Source: Rikenellaceae bacterium (lineage in GTDB: Bacteria; Bacteroidota; Bacteroidia; Bacteroidales; UBA932). From it: a DNA stretch of 64,000 bases. The DNA lies in contig DPKJ01000003.1 in assembly GCA_003542575.1 (NCBI GenBank), positions 305,860-369,859 of the forward strand, written 5' to 3'. How positions within the stretch are numbered: position 1 is the stretch's first letter; each line of letters opens with the position of its first letter. Shown one piece after another: positions 37,435 through 46,488 of this stretch. The position numbers and the translations under genes were made by a program. The notes beneath the pieces were generated by a model that searched no databases, was not told the origin of the DNA, and worked only from the letters and a program-made list of their open reading frames with translations.

Positions 37435-38052
37435 ATGGAAAATACTGAACTTCAAAAAATATGGAAAACTATTGATAGTGAATTCTATCCGAAATCCAAA
37501 GATGAACTGAGTTTGTTACTGACATCAAAAACAAAGCAAACAATTAATAAGTTTTTGGTTATTATGAGTATTTCAATCTTAGTTTGTGTCGGACTATTAA
37601 TCTATTTGGCAATCACTTCACTAAATCGGCAAAACGATTTGATATATTTAATAAACAATGCAACTCTTGGGATTGTAACAATAATATCACTAGCATCCGG
37701 ATTGTTGTCTTGGTATAAATTACAAAACAAAAAATACAATCAACCTTTAAAAAACTGGTTGGAAGAGAGAATAAATATTTTATCTAAATGGTTAACAGGC
37801 AGATTAAGTAAACTCTATTTGTTTTTAATCCCCTTTCTTTACGTCTTAATCGTTTTGTCAATTCATGTTTATTTTGAAAATAAATCATTCATTGATGTTC
37901 TTAATACAGAAGAGTCAATAATTGGACTCATTATAGGAACACCTATTGGCCTTTTTGTCTCTTATTATGGAGCGAGAAAAATTCGGAAATATCAAATAAG
38001 CAATCTTGAATTTCTCAAAGATTTGCACAATCGTCTTTGCAATATGTGCTAG
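37435..38052 (+). CDS. Four-helix membrane protein, putative anti-sigma partner
   Basis: 205 residues. A cytosolic N-terminus of about 40 residues (MENTELQKIWKTIDSEFYPKSKDEL) precedes four hydrophobic segments at about 43-62, 73-92, 120-141 and 158-176, and a charged tail ending in LHNRLCNMC. No zinc-binding anti-sigma motif. The ENxELQKIWK start is frequent in membrane proteins encoded next to ECF sigma factors in Bacteroidota, which supports but does not prove an anti-sigma role. Confidence 0.65.
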   Translation: MENTELQKIWKTIDSEFYPKSKDELSLLLTSKTKQTINKFLVIMSISILVCVGLLIYLAITSLNRQNDLIYLINNATLGIVTIISLASGLLSWYKLQNKKYNQPLKNWLEERINILSKWLTGRLSKLYLFLIPFLYVLIVLSIHVYFENKSFIDVLNTEESIIGLIIGTPIGLFVSYYGARKIRKYQISNLEFLKDLHNRLCNMC

Positions 38053-38067
38053 CGGTTCTATCTGCTA

Positions 38068-38427
38068 TTATTTTAAGTTTCTTCCCATCAAATTAATTTT
38101 TACCTTATATCTATCCTTTTGGTTGAAAAACGTCATATCTGCATATCCAGCAAATATTTTGCCTGAGTGCCTTACTCCTCTAGGGATAGAGTATCTATCC
38201 CCTTTGATATATATATTTTTAACACCATCAATAATTAATTCAATCTTTCCTTCAAGAACTATTCCCCATTGTTCTTCATGCGAATGTTCTGACAAATCAA
38301 TATCCTCTTCAAAAAGCATAAATATAATCTGATGATTTTCTCCTTGTGACAGATAAGCTTTAATACCCTTAATCTGAATATCTGCCTCAGGAAGATTTAT
38401 AATTGGCATGGGAAATAAATTTGTCAT
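38068..38427 (-). CDS. Cupin-domain protein
   Basis: 119 residues. Single cupin with metal-site motif EHSHEEQWGIVLEGKIEL (two His and Glu) and the second motif PRGVRHSGKIFAGY. N-terminus MTNLFPMPIINLPEADIQIKG. A truncated relative of this N-terminus is found at 42199-42258, implying duplication in the neighbourhood. Its 3' end faces the membrane protein gene at 38052. Function unknown. Confidence 0.8.
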   Translation of the reverse strand: MTNLFPMPIINLPEADIQIKGIKAYLSQGENHQIIFMLFEEDIDLSEHSHEEQWGIVLEGKIELIIDGVKNIYIKGDRYSIPRGVRHSGKIFAGYADMTFFNQKDRYKVKINLMGRNLK

Positions 38428-38454
38428 CTATAACTCCTTTTGTTTTTATTTCAT

Positions 38455-39240
38455 TCATCCATTGAATTCGATTCTGTCTACAATCCCTTTATAATATTCA
38501 TAATCTCCTTCTGGTAAATGCCAAACAATTTTCACCTTTTCACTTATTTTAATATTTTGTTGCATTTTATAACTTTCCACAATAGCTGAAAATTTCATTT
38601 TTTTATAAGTGTTTTTGCCCATTGAGTAGTAACGGTCATTTGTTTCAAAGCGAGTAAACACCCCTTCTTGATTAAAGTAAAAAATTCCTGACACTTCAAT
38701 TCCGCCATCGGCAAGTGTGCCTCGAACTGAATACTCGTCTATCTGCTCCCATTTTACACTATCAAGCAGGAGGTAACCAGGGATAAACATAAATTCACAA
38801 AAGGCTGTAATCAATGCTGATTGAGCTATTTCTTTGCTGTTATCAAAAACAACTTTAAATAAATTAAAGAGTTTTCCATTCATCTCTCCATAACCATCTC
38901 GGTAAAGGTCACGAGCTGCAACAGGCATAGACGAAAATCTCATTAACGCTACTCTTCCAATTGGTTTTACGGAATTAAACTGTGTTGTTTCTAATCTAAC
39001 CCAGTCTTTATTTGGAGACATTTTAAGCCAACTTTCAGTCCAGTAAACATTCGCATTTATTGGCACAGGTGTATTCATGTACCCACATACACGAAGATAT
39101 TTTTTAAGTGGCTCAGGCAAATTTTTTATTAACTCTTCTGTAAATATTTCAGCCGTGAAACCTTTATTCCGTTCAAGTAATTCGTTTTTGTCTTTTATAT
39201 ATCTCTTTTTCATACTCATACAATCTGTACGAAATAACAT
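38455..39240 (-). CDS. DUF6544 family protein
   Basis: 261 residues. It matches the DUF6544 pattern: LPEPLKKYLRVCGYMNTPVP, KDWVRLETTQFNS, MPVAARDLYRDGYGEMNGKL (residue block A-R-D-x-Y), GYLLLDSVKWEQIDE, ARGTLADGG-like region, RFETNDRYYSMG, and a final VIWHLPEGDYEYYKG-like strand (here IVWHLPEGDYEYYKG). Most relatives carry an N-terminal membrane helix, which is absent here; the start may be the Met at 39213. Role unknown. Upstream of the cupin gene in the same direction. Confidence 0.7.
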   Translation of the reverse strand: MLFRTDCMSMKKRYIKDKNELLERNKGFTAEIFTEELIKNLPEPLKKYLRVCGYMNTPVPINANVYWTESWLKMSPNKDWVRLETTQFNSVKPIGRVALMRFSSMPVAARDLYRDGYGEMNGKLFNLFKVVFDNSKEIAQSALITAFCEFMFIPGYLLLDSVKWEQIDEYSVRGTLADGGIEVSGIFYFNQEGVFTRFETNDRYYSMGKNTYKKMKFSAIVESYKMQQNIKISEKVKIVWHLPEGDYEYYKGIVDRIEFNG

Positions 39241-39297
39241 AGTAATAAAATCTTTTGAATTTCTTTTTTAACTCAATGGTTTAGATATCTGAATTTT

Positions 39298-40023
39298 CTA
39301 TAAAAACATAAAAGCAGTACCAAAGTCAAGTAGGCCATGTAAAATTACAAAGTATGGGAAAAGTGAAGGGCGATGATATATTGATAGACCTACTAAGATA
39401 GAAAATGGTAAAAACATGAGACCGCGATAAACAATAAAATTCAAATCAGGAATAAATGGCATGGTACAATGCTGGATTGAAAGGAATATAACAGGCAAGA
39501 GTGGCGCTAACCATTTAGTAGATACTTTATTTTTGAGAATTGGCATAATATATCCAAAATACGTAGCTAACTCAGCAAAGGCAATTGTTACCGGGAAAGC
39601 AAATAAAAGCACATAAACCAGCCATTTTCCAATTGGACCAAACATCATTGCTGTAGGTATATTAGGATCACCCCATATGATCATACTAATAAGATAAGCT
39701 GGCACAAAAACAATTGGTAAAGCTAAGATTATTAGCCCAATAAAAACAATTATATCCTTTTTAATAGTCGCTTTATTAAATGAGAATATCCGAAAATAAT
39801 CATTTCCGCCTTTTTTAAACAAAATTATTAACAGCATTATGCTGACAATGTTTGTCATAGTAGCAGTCAATAACCAGTACTTCTGAGAAGCTTCCCAGGA
39901 ATTAACGACAAATGCAATAAGTACTTGAAAGAATAAAAATAAAAAGAGTCTACTAGGCAGCAACAAGTAAGGTATTGTAGTCTTGTACCATACTGCTTTC
40001 TTGTTTGAAGAAATTTTATTCAT
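39298..40023 (-). CDS. CPBP-like intramembrane protein with a weak active site
   Basis: About 241 residues and 7-8 hydrophobic segments. Late segments resemble CPBP (Abi/Rce1-like) intramembrane peptidases: AFAELATYFGYIMP stands where EExxxR is expected, SIQHCTMPF supplies a His, and ILHGLLDFG supplies the last His. The first motif has lost the second Glu and the Arg, so it may be inactive or a different family. The frame begins at 40059, but the ATG at 40023 (MNKISSNKKAVWY) is a likelier start. Confidence 0.5.
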   Translation of the reverse strand: MNKISSNKKAVWYKTTIPYLLLPSRLFLFLFFQVLIAFVVNSWEASQKYWLLTATMTNIVSIMLLIILFKKGGNDYFRIFSFNKATIKKDIIVFIGLIILALPIVFVPAYLISMIIWGDPNIPTAMMFGPIGKWLVYVLLFAFPVTIAFAELATYFGYIMPILKNKVSTKWLAPLLPVIFLSIQHCTMPFIPDLNFIVYRGLMFLPFSILVGLSIYHRPSLFPYFVILHGLLDFGTAFMFL

Positions 40024-40188
40024 TTTTAAAATTTTATCTATTGCAAACCAAACATTCATTTACTATTCACATTACCTCTCAAAACATTGAACCAAGTTAA
40101 TGCTTTAGAAATCAATTAATATCCTCGTTTTTTGGACAAGGCCAAAACATAAGCGAAATATACAGAATACTTGCAATAATTCATCTAT

Positions 40189-40413
40189 TTAGTATTTAAT
40201 CCTTAATCTTCCGGCATACAATTTAACCATTTGTACCGACGTATATTTCATGTCTATCAACACTTTTTTTAATAAAAAATTAAACTCTCCCGGTTTCTCT
40301 ATCATTGGATAATGTCCTGTTGCAGTCACAGTTTCAACTTTATAACTACTTTTACAGTGGGTTTCCAGTCCGTTTTCGTTTGTTGGAAAACCGTCAGTAT
40401 TTATTAAATACAA
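40189..40413 (-). pseudogene. C-terminal remnant of an alpha/beta hydrolase
   Basis: 74 codons whose translation matches only the end of small alpha/beta hydrolases: YLINTDGFPTNENG (the acid-bearing strand region) and VTATGHYPMIEKPGEFN, containing the catalytic His, then LLKKVL. The nucleophile Ser elbow and the first two-thirds of the fold are absent; the next gene lies 33 bases upstream. I read it as a truncated pseudogene left by a deletion. Confidence 0.6.
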
Positions 40414-40445
40414 CTTGTATTTATTTGCAAGAAATTACAAGTATG

Positions 40446-40982
40446 CTATCTCCTTTTAGCTCTCATTTCCTGGACCAATGCCCAGCTATTACCTTGATCT
40501 TTTGAAATTTCACTATACCATCTAAAACTATCAGGAGTTATCTCGCTGTAAATCCATCGCGAGAGATTTCCTAACTGGTCTATTGACCCTACCTGAATAA
40601 TTGTATCATCTACCTGACGCCCAATTTGCCTGATAATAGATCCGCTGGGAGGATTAATCCATATAATATGCCAAGCATCGATTTGTGGATCGTAAGTGCG
40701 AATTGTAGTGCTATATCTATTTCCGGGAACATGCCAGCCAATTGTTTCATTATCTCTAATCGGGGTAATCCACAAATCTTGAATTGCCCTACCCTCCAAA
40801 ATCCAGTCAAAACGGATATCCCATTTCGAATGCAATTGTGTACCATCTTCTTGGTATACTATCGTATCTGCATGCCATTCACCTACGAATTGGCCATAAA
40901 GCATCAACTTATCACTGTATTCTTCTGCTGGTCCACTTGAAACCAATCCTTCAAAAAAATTTTTGTTATTTTTTCCCATCAT
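40446..40982 (-). CDS. DUF1579-like small protein
   Basis: 178 residues, no signal peptide. Central motifs LMLYGQFVGEWHADTI, KWDIRFDWILEGRAIQDLW, YSTTIRTYDPQIDAWHIIWINPPSG and DSFRWYSEISKDQGNSW are the beta strands of DUF1579-like lipocalin-type proteins (G-x-W...E-G-R...Y-D...W). Binding partner unknown. An ACTTGTA/TACAAGT inverted repeat at 40413-40442 follows its stop. Confidence 0.65.
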   Translation of the reverse strand: MMGKNNKNFFEGLVSSGPAEEYSDKLMLYGQFVGEWHADTIVYQEDGTQLHSKWDIRFDWILEGRAIQDLWITPIRDNETIGWHVPGNRYSTTIRTYDPQIDAWHIIWINPPSGSIIRQIGRQVDDTIIQVGSIDQLGNLSRWIYSEITPDSFRWYSEISKDQGNSWALVQEMRAKRR

Positions 40983-41129
40983 AATCTTAAATTAAGAAAA
41001 CAAGAAAAATAATTTGAACTATTAAAAAAAATATAATTTGCTGAATGTGAAAAATAGAGCACCAACCTTGACTTAAATATGTGTATCTATTAAAAAGAGA
41101 ACCTATAAACCCGGCTCTTTCAGTTAAGT

Positions 41130-42095
41130 TTAAATCGGTTTTACTGGTATGCAAATATCAACTATGAATTTCCCATCTTTAGGTTCTTCCGGATATATTT
41201 CAAAACAAGGCTTATCATCGGGCTGATAGCCACTTGACGGAAGCCACTCTCCATATACCCAGCCCCATGCTTCTTGAAAATCCTGAGGAGTAAGCTCAAA
41301 ACGAGCTACCACATATCGTGCAGCATCAATCTCCATTTTGCCTACCTCTCCCTCAACTTTAGTCTCAGCAGGCACAGTAATACAAACGCTCATTCTAAGC
41401 TTGTCTTCGATTGTTACATTTGGGTCATCATGATAAATAACCAACGATTTGAAGTCTTTGCCGCCTATTAAACCTCGTGGGCCCGCCCAAGTAAACAACC
41501 TGTTCCAAATGCGCTCAAAAAGTTTATTATCTCCCTTGTATGGGCCAATGTGCCTGATGTAAGCAACTGTCATTTTTGGAAGTTCTTTAACTTCTACACT
41601 TTTGTTTAATTTCATATTTGTCCTCCATTTAATTGTTTTTAATTCAGGACAAAAATACTGGGTTGGTCTCTCTTCTCTTTGATACCAATTGCTATCTTGT
41701 TGACTTAAATTGCTATTGTTTGATTTCTTTATTCTGTATTTAGAAGCAGATATTTGAAAATAGTGTTTAAAATTTCGAGAAAATATTGATATATCTGAAA
41801 AGCCACATTTAAAGGCTATTTCAGAAATACTCTCCTTCTTATTATTAAGAATTAGCATCGCGGCCTTTTCAAGACGTACTCTTAAAATAAATTGAAAGGG
41901 AGTTTCTCCAACAATAGACTGAAAGATTCTATTGAAATGAAATTTTGAAAAGTTAGCAATTCTTGCCAATTCTTCTAATGTCATTGGTTTCTCAAGATTC
42001 GATTCTATGTAATCAAATGTCTTATTGATTCGAGATATGTATTCAGATTTCAACGTTTTATGTTCGCTCATATTATTGCAGAATTGTAGAGACAA
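41130..42095 (-). CDS. AraC family regulator with GyrI-like effector domain
   Basis: 321 residues. The N-terminal AraC domain (about 12-115) has two HTH units: MTLEELARIANFSKFHFNRIF and ISEIAFKCGFSDISIFSRNFKHYF. The C-terminal GyrI-like domain (about 165-320) starts VEVKELPKMTVAYIRHIGPY and ends FIVDICIPV, with Glu and Trp residues typical of this ligand-binding fold. This is the Rob/SoxS-like arrangement in which the GyrI part binds small hydrophobic molecules. It probably regulates nearby genes; no operator identified. Confidence 0.88.
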   Translation of the reverse strand: MSLQFCNNMSEHKTLKSEYISRINKTFDYIESNLEKPMTLEELARIANFSKFHFNRIFQSIVGETPFQFILRVRLEKAAMLILNNKKESISEIAFKCGFSDISIFSRNFKHYFQISASKYRIKKSNNSNLSQQDSNWYQREERPTQYFCPELKTIKWRTNMKLNKSVEVKELPKMTVAYIRHIGPYKGDNKLFERIWNRLFTWAGPRGLIGGKDFKSLVIYHDDPNVTIEDKLRMSVCITVPAETKVEGEVGKMEIDAARYVVARFELTPQDFQEAWGWVYGEWLPSSGYQPDDKPCFEIYPEEPKDGKFIVDICIPVKPI

Positions 42096-42105
42096 TAAAC
42101 ACCAA

Positions 42106-42258
42106 TTAAACCGCTCGCACAGAAATATGGAGTTCTTTATTCAACTCAAGTAAATCCCAGAGATTTCCATATAAATCTTTAAAAACAGCTATTATGTAAT
42201 TAATCATAATATCAGACTCAGGAAGACTTATAATTGGCCGGGTAAAAACATTTCTCAT
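42106..42258 (-). pseudogene. Chimeric remnant: cupin N-terminus joined to a VOC-like C-terminus
   Basis: A 50-codon frame, MRNVFTRPIISLPESDIM..., stop at 42106. Its first ~20 residues are nearly the N-terminus of the cupin encoded at 38068-38427 (MTNLFPMPIINLPEADIQ), and the DNA is also similar. The second half (AVFKDLYGNLWDLLEL) looks like the last strand of a glyoxalase/VOC protein (F-x-D-x-x-G-N-x-W-D-L). A deletion joining two former genes explains this best. Unlikely to be functional. Confidence 0.5.
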
Positions 42259-42333
42259 CTTTTACTCTTTTATTTTTTATTCTATTCATTTAATTGATTT
42301 TATGGCTTTTGGTTAAGTATTGCTTCATTCAAA

Positions 42334-42361
42334 TATAACACTCTGCGCGCAATGTTTTATG
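42334..42361 (-). repeat. Degenerate attC-like site after the S41 peptidase gene
   Basis: Short imperfect palindrome just past the S41 stop. In gene direction it reads ATAAAACATTGCGCGC then TGTTATAT. Its arms resemble those of the neighbouring sites (AACA on the left, TGTTA on the right), but the central arms are missing, so it would be a shortened site. Confidence 0.3.
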
Positions 42362-42379
42362 ACCTTTTGTTCTAAGGTA

Positions 42380-43573
42380 CTATTTTTTTATACTTAAGTA
42401 GTTTATAAGTTTCTTCAGTCGTTCTTCAGATGAGTTTCCGGTAATCTCAATATCGGGCACAGTTTTTTCTTCTGCATTTAAACTACCACTATGATTAAGA
42501 CCTATTAATGAAGGATAACTTATAAAGATTCCACTTTCAGGTAAAATAACAATAGCAGGGTCGCTTCCTACACCATCACCTCCAGTTTGTTCCCCAACAA
42601 CAGTTGCCCAATTAGTTGTTTTACAAAATTGGGCAAAACCTTCAGAAGAAGAAAAAACTTTTTTGGAAACTAATAAGTATATTTCGCCATCATAACCAAT
42701 AGGATTCTTTGGGAAAATTGTATCTCTCCAAACTTGATAATAATAATTATCTGATAGTAATTCAGGGGATAGGTTAGAAAATTCATCTCCCGGATTTAAT
42801 AGCTTTGCTCTTTCAAAAAAATGATGATAAAATCTACGGTTAATTTCCCCATCTTTAATTATGGGATAAGTTGTGTTTACAATGGGTTCTTTAATTATTT
42901 GACTGACAATATTATCCTGCCAATATTTTGTTGAACCACCACCATTCTCTTGAATATCTATTATTAAGTACTTGCAATCTTTAATTTCGTACAAGAAATT
43001 TGATATCAAAACTTTTTCTTTGTCAACCTTAAACATGTTAAAAGATGATATTGACATAATTGCAATTTTCTTATGATCTATTATTGAATCATAGTAATTC
43101 GGTTTTGGGTTATTAAGTGTTTTAGTGTTTTCATCAACAAATTCTTTTCTTTTTTCCAGAATATCAGACCAATATTTATGTCTGTTTGGTTTTTCTAACA
43201 CTTCTACCCACTCCTTATATTTTGGGTAGTCTTTCGACAAATTCTTATAGGCACTTAAGTAACCATTGTAATATAAAGTTGGCGAAAAACTGACATGGTC
43301 GTTGTTTAAGTCTGCAAGTATAGATTTTAATGTAAAGAGATAAGTGGTATCATCAGGCGCGTTCTTAATTTTATCAATGTAATGGTTTTTATTTGACAGC
43401 CAATCAATTCCATTTAATCGCCTATTAACTCCAAAGTAACCATAGTTTTCTGACAACACTTCAAATAAGTATTCAAAATCCTTTACCTTTTGTTCATAAG
43501 TTAATGGCTTAGTTTCTTGTCCAAATGCATTAGTAATGGATAATATCAAAAAAAGCATTAATAATTTCTTCAT
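42380..43573 (-). CDS. S41 family peptidase
   Basis: 397 residues with signal peptide (LLMLFLILSITNAFG). The N-terminal helical region (FEYLFEVLSENYGYFGVNRR) and the C-terminal tail-specific protease core are present: LIIDIQENGGGSTKYW, LLVSKKVFSSSEGFAQFCK with the Ser nucleophile, VVGEQTGGDGVG, and PDIEIT near the end. No PDZ domain is evident. Predicted periplasmic C-terminal-processing-type protease. It is flanked by attC-like palindromes and would be one cassette of the proposed array. Confidence 0.85.
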   Translation of the reverse strand: MKKLLMLFLILSITNAFGQETKPLTYEQKVKDFEYLFEVLSENYGYFGVNRRLNGIDWLSNKNHYIDKIKNAPDDTTYLFTLKSILADLNNDHVSFSPTLYYNGYLSAYKNLSKDYPKYKEWVEVLEKPNRHKYWSDILEKRKEFVDENTKTLNNPKPNYYDSIIDHKKIAIMSISSFNMFKVDKEKVLISNFLYEIKDCKYLIIDIQENGGGSTKYWQDNIVSQIIKEPIVNTTYPIIKDGEINRRFYHHFFERAKLLNPGDEFSNLSPELLSDNYYYQVWRDTIFPKNPIGYDGEIYLLVSKKVFSSSEGFAQFCKTTNWATVVGEQTGGDGVGSDPAIVILPESGIFISYPSLIGLNHSGSLNAEEKTVPDIEITGNSSEERLKKLINYLSIKK

Positions 43574-43601
43574 CTTTTAAAATCTTATTTCGTTTAGTAA
43601 A

Positions 43602-43688
43602 TAGTGACAGCCAACGTTTGAGGGTGTGATGTGTAGCTTGTGATGCGCCTGCGGCAAGACATGCTTTATGACCCAATGTTAGCGGCTG
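43602..43688 (-). repeat. attC-like palindrome A (between NTF2-like and S41 genes)
   Basis: In gene direction it begins AGCCGCTAACATTGGG and ends CAAACGTTGGCT; the outer AGCC...AAC and GTTGGCT arms pair, with imperfect inner arms around a GC-rich centre. The ends match the attC pattern (TAACA ... ACGTTR). Confidence 0.5.
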
Positions 43689-43713
43689 CTTTATACTTTC
43701 TGTATTGTGTCTA

Positions 43714-44157
43714 TTATGGTTTCATGAAAGATGACCAATGTGTATGAACAATTTTCCATTGTCCATTTGGCTCAAGTCTATAGACTTCTGTACAATTCCA
43801 TATAGAAATGATGTCAGCTTTGTAAGAATGTAGGGTAAAAGTCAAAACGGCCATATTTTTCATGGCAATGACTTTAGGATTAAGCATTTCGTATTTGGAT
43901 ATGTTAATTTGCCCTTCTATAGGTTTGTAATATTTCTTAAGGTTTTCAAGTCCTTCTAGTCGTTGTTCCAAAAAAGGGTCAAAATAAGTTACGTCTTCAG
44001 CTGAAAGGTCAAGATAACCGCTTGGGTCACCCTGATTCCACTTTTCTAGTGCTTTTTTTTCTAAAGCAATAATTGTTTCAGATATGTCTGTGTTCATTGT
44101 TTGCGAGTAACTCATTTTTGCAAGAATTAGTAATGTTAGTAAAATAATTCGTTTCAT
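43714..44157 (-). CDS. Exported NTF2-like (SnoaL/DUF4440) protein
   Basis: 147 residues. Signal peptide MKRIILLTLLILAKMSYS. The mature part has the NTF2-like layout: an N-terminal helix (IIALEKKALEKWNQGDPSGYLDLSA, ending before E-D-V-T-Y-F-D-P), LEGLENLKKYY, strand MAVLTFTLHSY and a final strand NGQWKIVHTHWS. The family is used for small-molecule binding or simple enzymes; no specific role is seen. It lies in the cassette-like region between the S51 and S41 genes. Confidence 0.75.
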   Translation of the reverse strand: MKRIILLTLLILAKMSYSQTMNTDISETIIALEKKALEKWNQGDPSGYLDLSAEDVTYFDPFLEQRLEGLENLKKYYKPIEGQINISKYEMLNPKVIAMKNMAVLTFTLHSYKADIISIWNCTEVYRLEPNGQWKIVHTHWSSFMKP

Positions 44158-44282
44158 GTTTATAAGGCTAGGTTTATAGATTGCTTATCTATATGTAGAT
44201 ATATAGAAATAATTGGCATTTTTATAAAGTTGACTATTTGTAAGAATTTAATCTGTTTGCGATGCTCTTATAAAAGTTGAGG

Positions 44283-45482
44283 TTAACGGAAAACTGTATG
44301 AGTAGTGGCAGATTGTGTGGCTCTATCCATCATTATTTTTGCTTTTTCACGGAATGTTATTTCACTTTCAAATATTGTCTCCCCACCTAAATCTTCGCCG
44401 AGACTTTCCCAAGTGCCATTGTTATTGTAAAAATACCACAATCCATAATAGTCTTCATAAGCGTTATTTACAATGCCAGCTAATTTATTGTTATAGACAA
44501 AGATCTTTACAATTCTGATATTTAAAATTTTGTTTTTCTCAATTTCACTTAACCCCTCTTTGGCTAAACGAGATTCTTTAACTGTTGCAATAAAAGCATT
44601 CTGGGGAGTGGTTTTGTTATCAAATGGTAAAAGTTCTTCTATCGTCATATTTATAGAAAAAACGGTGAAATCATTTTCTAAAAGAGCATTCTTTTTTAAA
44701 AGAATTCTTGATTCCATTTTCTTGGCTTGTAATGTCCCTTTTTCAATATAAACAGAATATGAATTATGCTTATCACTTTGACTTACAAATTCAACAGCTT
44801 TTCCATTCTTGAATAAAACTCCTGCTCTCTCATCACTTGCATATCCAGAAGAGATTTTTTTATTTATTATCATTTGATGAAATAAATTCTTTCGGTTTTC
44901 GTCTGAATAATGAGGACAATTACTGTAAGAAAGGTAACCTAAACCATTGACTAAACTTAGATTAACTGGACGAGAATCACTTATTCCATTCTGGAACCAA
45001 CATATTGAACCCGCACTTCCACCAGATAAAATAATTCCTTTTTTCAACGCTTTTTGTAAAATTGTATCAATGCCCTGTGCTTTCCAAATACCAAGCATAT
45101 TTAACGTATTACCTCCGCCAACAACAATAGCATCTGAATTAAGTAAAATATCCTCGAATGATTGATTATTTTCGGATGAACTTACCCATACTTTAAGAAT
45201 GATTGTATCTATTTTTAACGTGTTACAGATATTACTCCAATACTTAATATTATCCTGATTGTCAGCACTTGCAGTCGGCAAATAGCAGATCTTAGGATTG
45301 TCTTTTTTTGTCAAATCAACTATATACTGAACAAACTTTAAATTAATATCTCCACCCCAAACAAAAATAGTCTCATTTTTTTCGTTTGTATTTTGTTGTG
45401 CTCTTAAACTTTCAATTCCTGTTATAGAAAAGATTAAAACTAAAAGTAACCAAATCGCTCTATGTTTCATTCTTTGTTTCAT
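44283..45482 (-). CDS. Exported S51 (cyanophycinase/peptidase E-like) protein
   Basis: 399 residues. N-terminal hydrophobic export signal (AIWLLLVLIFSITGIESLRA). The class I glutamine-amidotransferase-like domain follows: IFVWGGDINLKFVQYI, KICYLPTASADNQDN, AIVVGGGNTLNMLGIW and the nucleophile elbow GIILSGGSAGSICW with the catalytic Ser; CPHYSDENRKNLF and GYASDERAGVLF complete the pattern of peptidase E/cyanophycinase. The last 120 residues are an extra domain containing a simple beta strand set. Likely an exported dipeptidase-like hydrolase. Cassette candidate. Confidence 0.75.
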   Translation of the reverse strand: MKQRMKHRAIWLLLVLIFSITGIESLRAQQNTNEKNETIFVWGGDINLKFVQYIVDLTKKDNPKICYLPTASADNQDNIKYWSNICNTLKIDTIILKVWVSSSENNQSFEDILLNSDAIVVGGGNTLNMLGIWKAQGIDTILQKALKKGIILSGGSAGSICWFQNGISDSRPVNLSLVNGLGYLSYSNCPHYSDENRKNLFHQMIINKKISSGYASDERAGVLFKNGKAVEFVSQSDKHNSYSVYIEKGTLQAKKMESRILLKKNALLENDFTVFSINMTIEELLPFDNKTTPQNAFIATVKESRLAKEGLSEIEKNKILNIRIVKIFVYNNKLAGIVNNAYEDYYGLWYFYNNNGTWESLGEDLGGETIFESEITFREKAKIMMDRATQSATTHTVFR

Positions 45483-45512
45483 TTCTGTTGTATTTTGTCT
45501 GGTTATTAAATT

Positions 45513-45572
45513 GCTACTAACATTCCCGCGATAAAATCCCGTTTTAATGGAATTTAATGCGTGTTATACAGC
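45513..45572 (-). repeat. attC-like palindrome B (between TlpA-like and S51 genes)
   Basis: 60 bases. In gene direction it starts GCTGTATAACACGC and ends GAATGTTAGTAGC, with outer arms pairing (GCTG-TA-TAACA against TGTTAGTAGC). An inner TAAAA/TTTTA stem surrounds CGGGA. Begins 3 bases after the TlpA-like stop codon. Confidence 0.5.
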
Positions 45573-45575
45573 GCT

Positions 45576-46460
45576 TTAATTTATGAGTTTTAATAACTCT
45601 TCATCAATTTTTATGTAGGTCTGTTCATTCCCTCCCTCGCTATAAAAAGTAATTTTTCCGTCAGGGTTCACAATTATATTTATTGGAAATGTTCCGCCAA
45701 AAATCTTCAAAGCATTTTTATCCCCTAGTGTTTGATAATATTTAAATTCATTTACTTTAAGGTAATTGTCAACATTCTCCTTATTGTCGAAGGCAATAGC
45801 CAAGAAAACGATATTTGTGTTTGAGCGAAATTTATCAACCAATTTATTTAACCCTGGAATTTCCTGCCTGCAAGGAGCACAAGTTGGTGTCCACCAATTA
45901 ATCACTTGATACTTTCCTTTAAAATCGGTTGATGATAAATTTTTGTTGGCTAGGGTTTTAAGACTTAATTCCGGTAATAATTTATTTTCTGCCAATAGTC
46001 GCTCTATCTTTTGGACTGCTAACTTGTCGCTTTTTTCATCTCCATTTAACCATGAATATGAAATTTCATTTGTAGTTGGATTGTATTTTACAGACAAAGA
46101 GATTTTTTTTGAAGAATTGTCAAGTTTGATATCAATGTCATTTGTCAAAAAGTCAGATATTTTGTCTTTTTCTAATGAAACAGTTGAAAATGAACTCATG
46201 TTATTATTGAAATATGATGCAATCCAATAACCATTAGTATTTCCCTGAGTCAACTTCCCAAAAACAACTTTAATACTATCAATTCCAGTTTCAAAATTTG
46301 CAAATGATAGATTCTTTAATCCTAATTGGTCTTTTATAGGCTCAATTTCTTTAGGATAACCAGAAATAAATTGTGAAGACTTGTATTCGCTGCTAGTCTG
46401 TGCATATATTGAAGTCGAAACGATTATCCCGAATATTAGTAGAAGTAAATCTCTTTTCAT
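45576..46460 (-). CDS. TlpA-like thioredoxin-fold protein
   Basis: 294 residues. Signal peptide MKRDLLLLIFGIIVSTSIYA. An N-terminal domain of about 140 residues without recognised family precedes a TlpA/AhpC-TSA thioredoxin domain: YQVINWWTPTCAPCRQEIPGL with the redox CxPC-type motif CAPC, IVFLAIAFDNKENV, LKIFGGTFPINIIVNPDGKI with the cis-Pro. Predicted periplasmic or anchored disulfide reductase. It is bounded by attC-like palindromes B and C. Confidence 0.85.
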   Translation of the reverse strand: MKRDLLLLIFGIIVSTSIYAQTSSEYKSSQFISGYPKEIEPIKDQLGLKNLSFANFETGIDSIKVVFGKLTQGNTNGYWIASYFNNNMSSFSTVSLEKDKISDFLTNDIDIKLDNSSKKISLSVKYNPTTNEISYSWLNGDEKSDKLAVQKIERLLAENKLLPELSLKTLANKNLSSTDFKGKYQVINWWTPTCAPCRQEIPGLNKLVDKFRSNTNIVFLAIAFDNKENVDNYLKVNEFKYYQTLGDKNALKIFGGTFPINIIVNPDGKITFYSEGGNEQTYIKIDEELLKLIN

Positions 46461-46488
46461 TGCTTTATTTTTTCTTATTTAAAATGCT

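Noticed and set aside
44158..44282. attC-like site between S51 and NTF2-like genes
   Set aside because: Only a short direct repeat (TCAACTTT) is seen; no palindrome and no ACGTT end, so either the site is lost or the two genes form one cassette.
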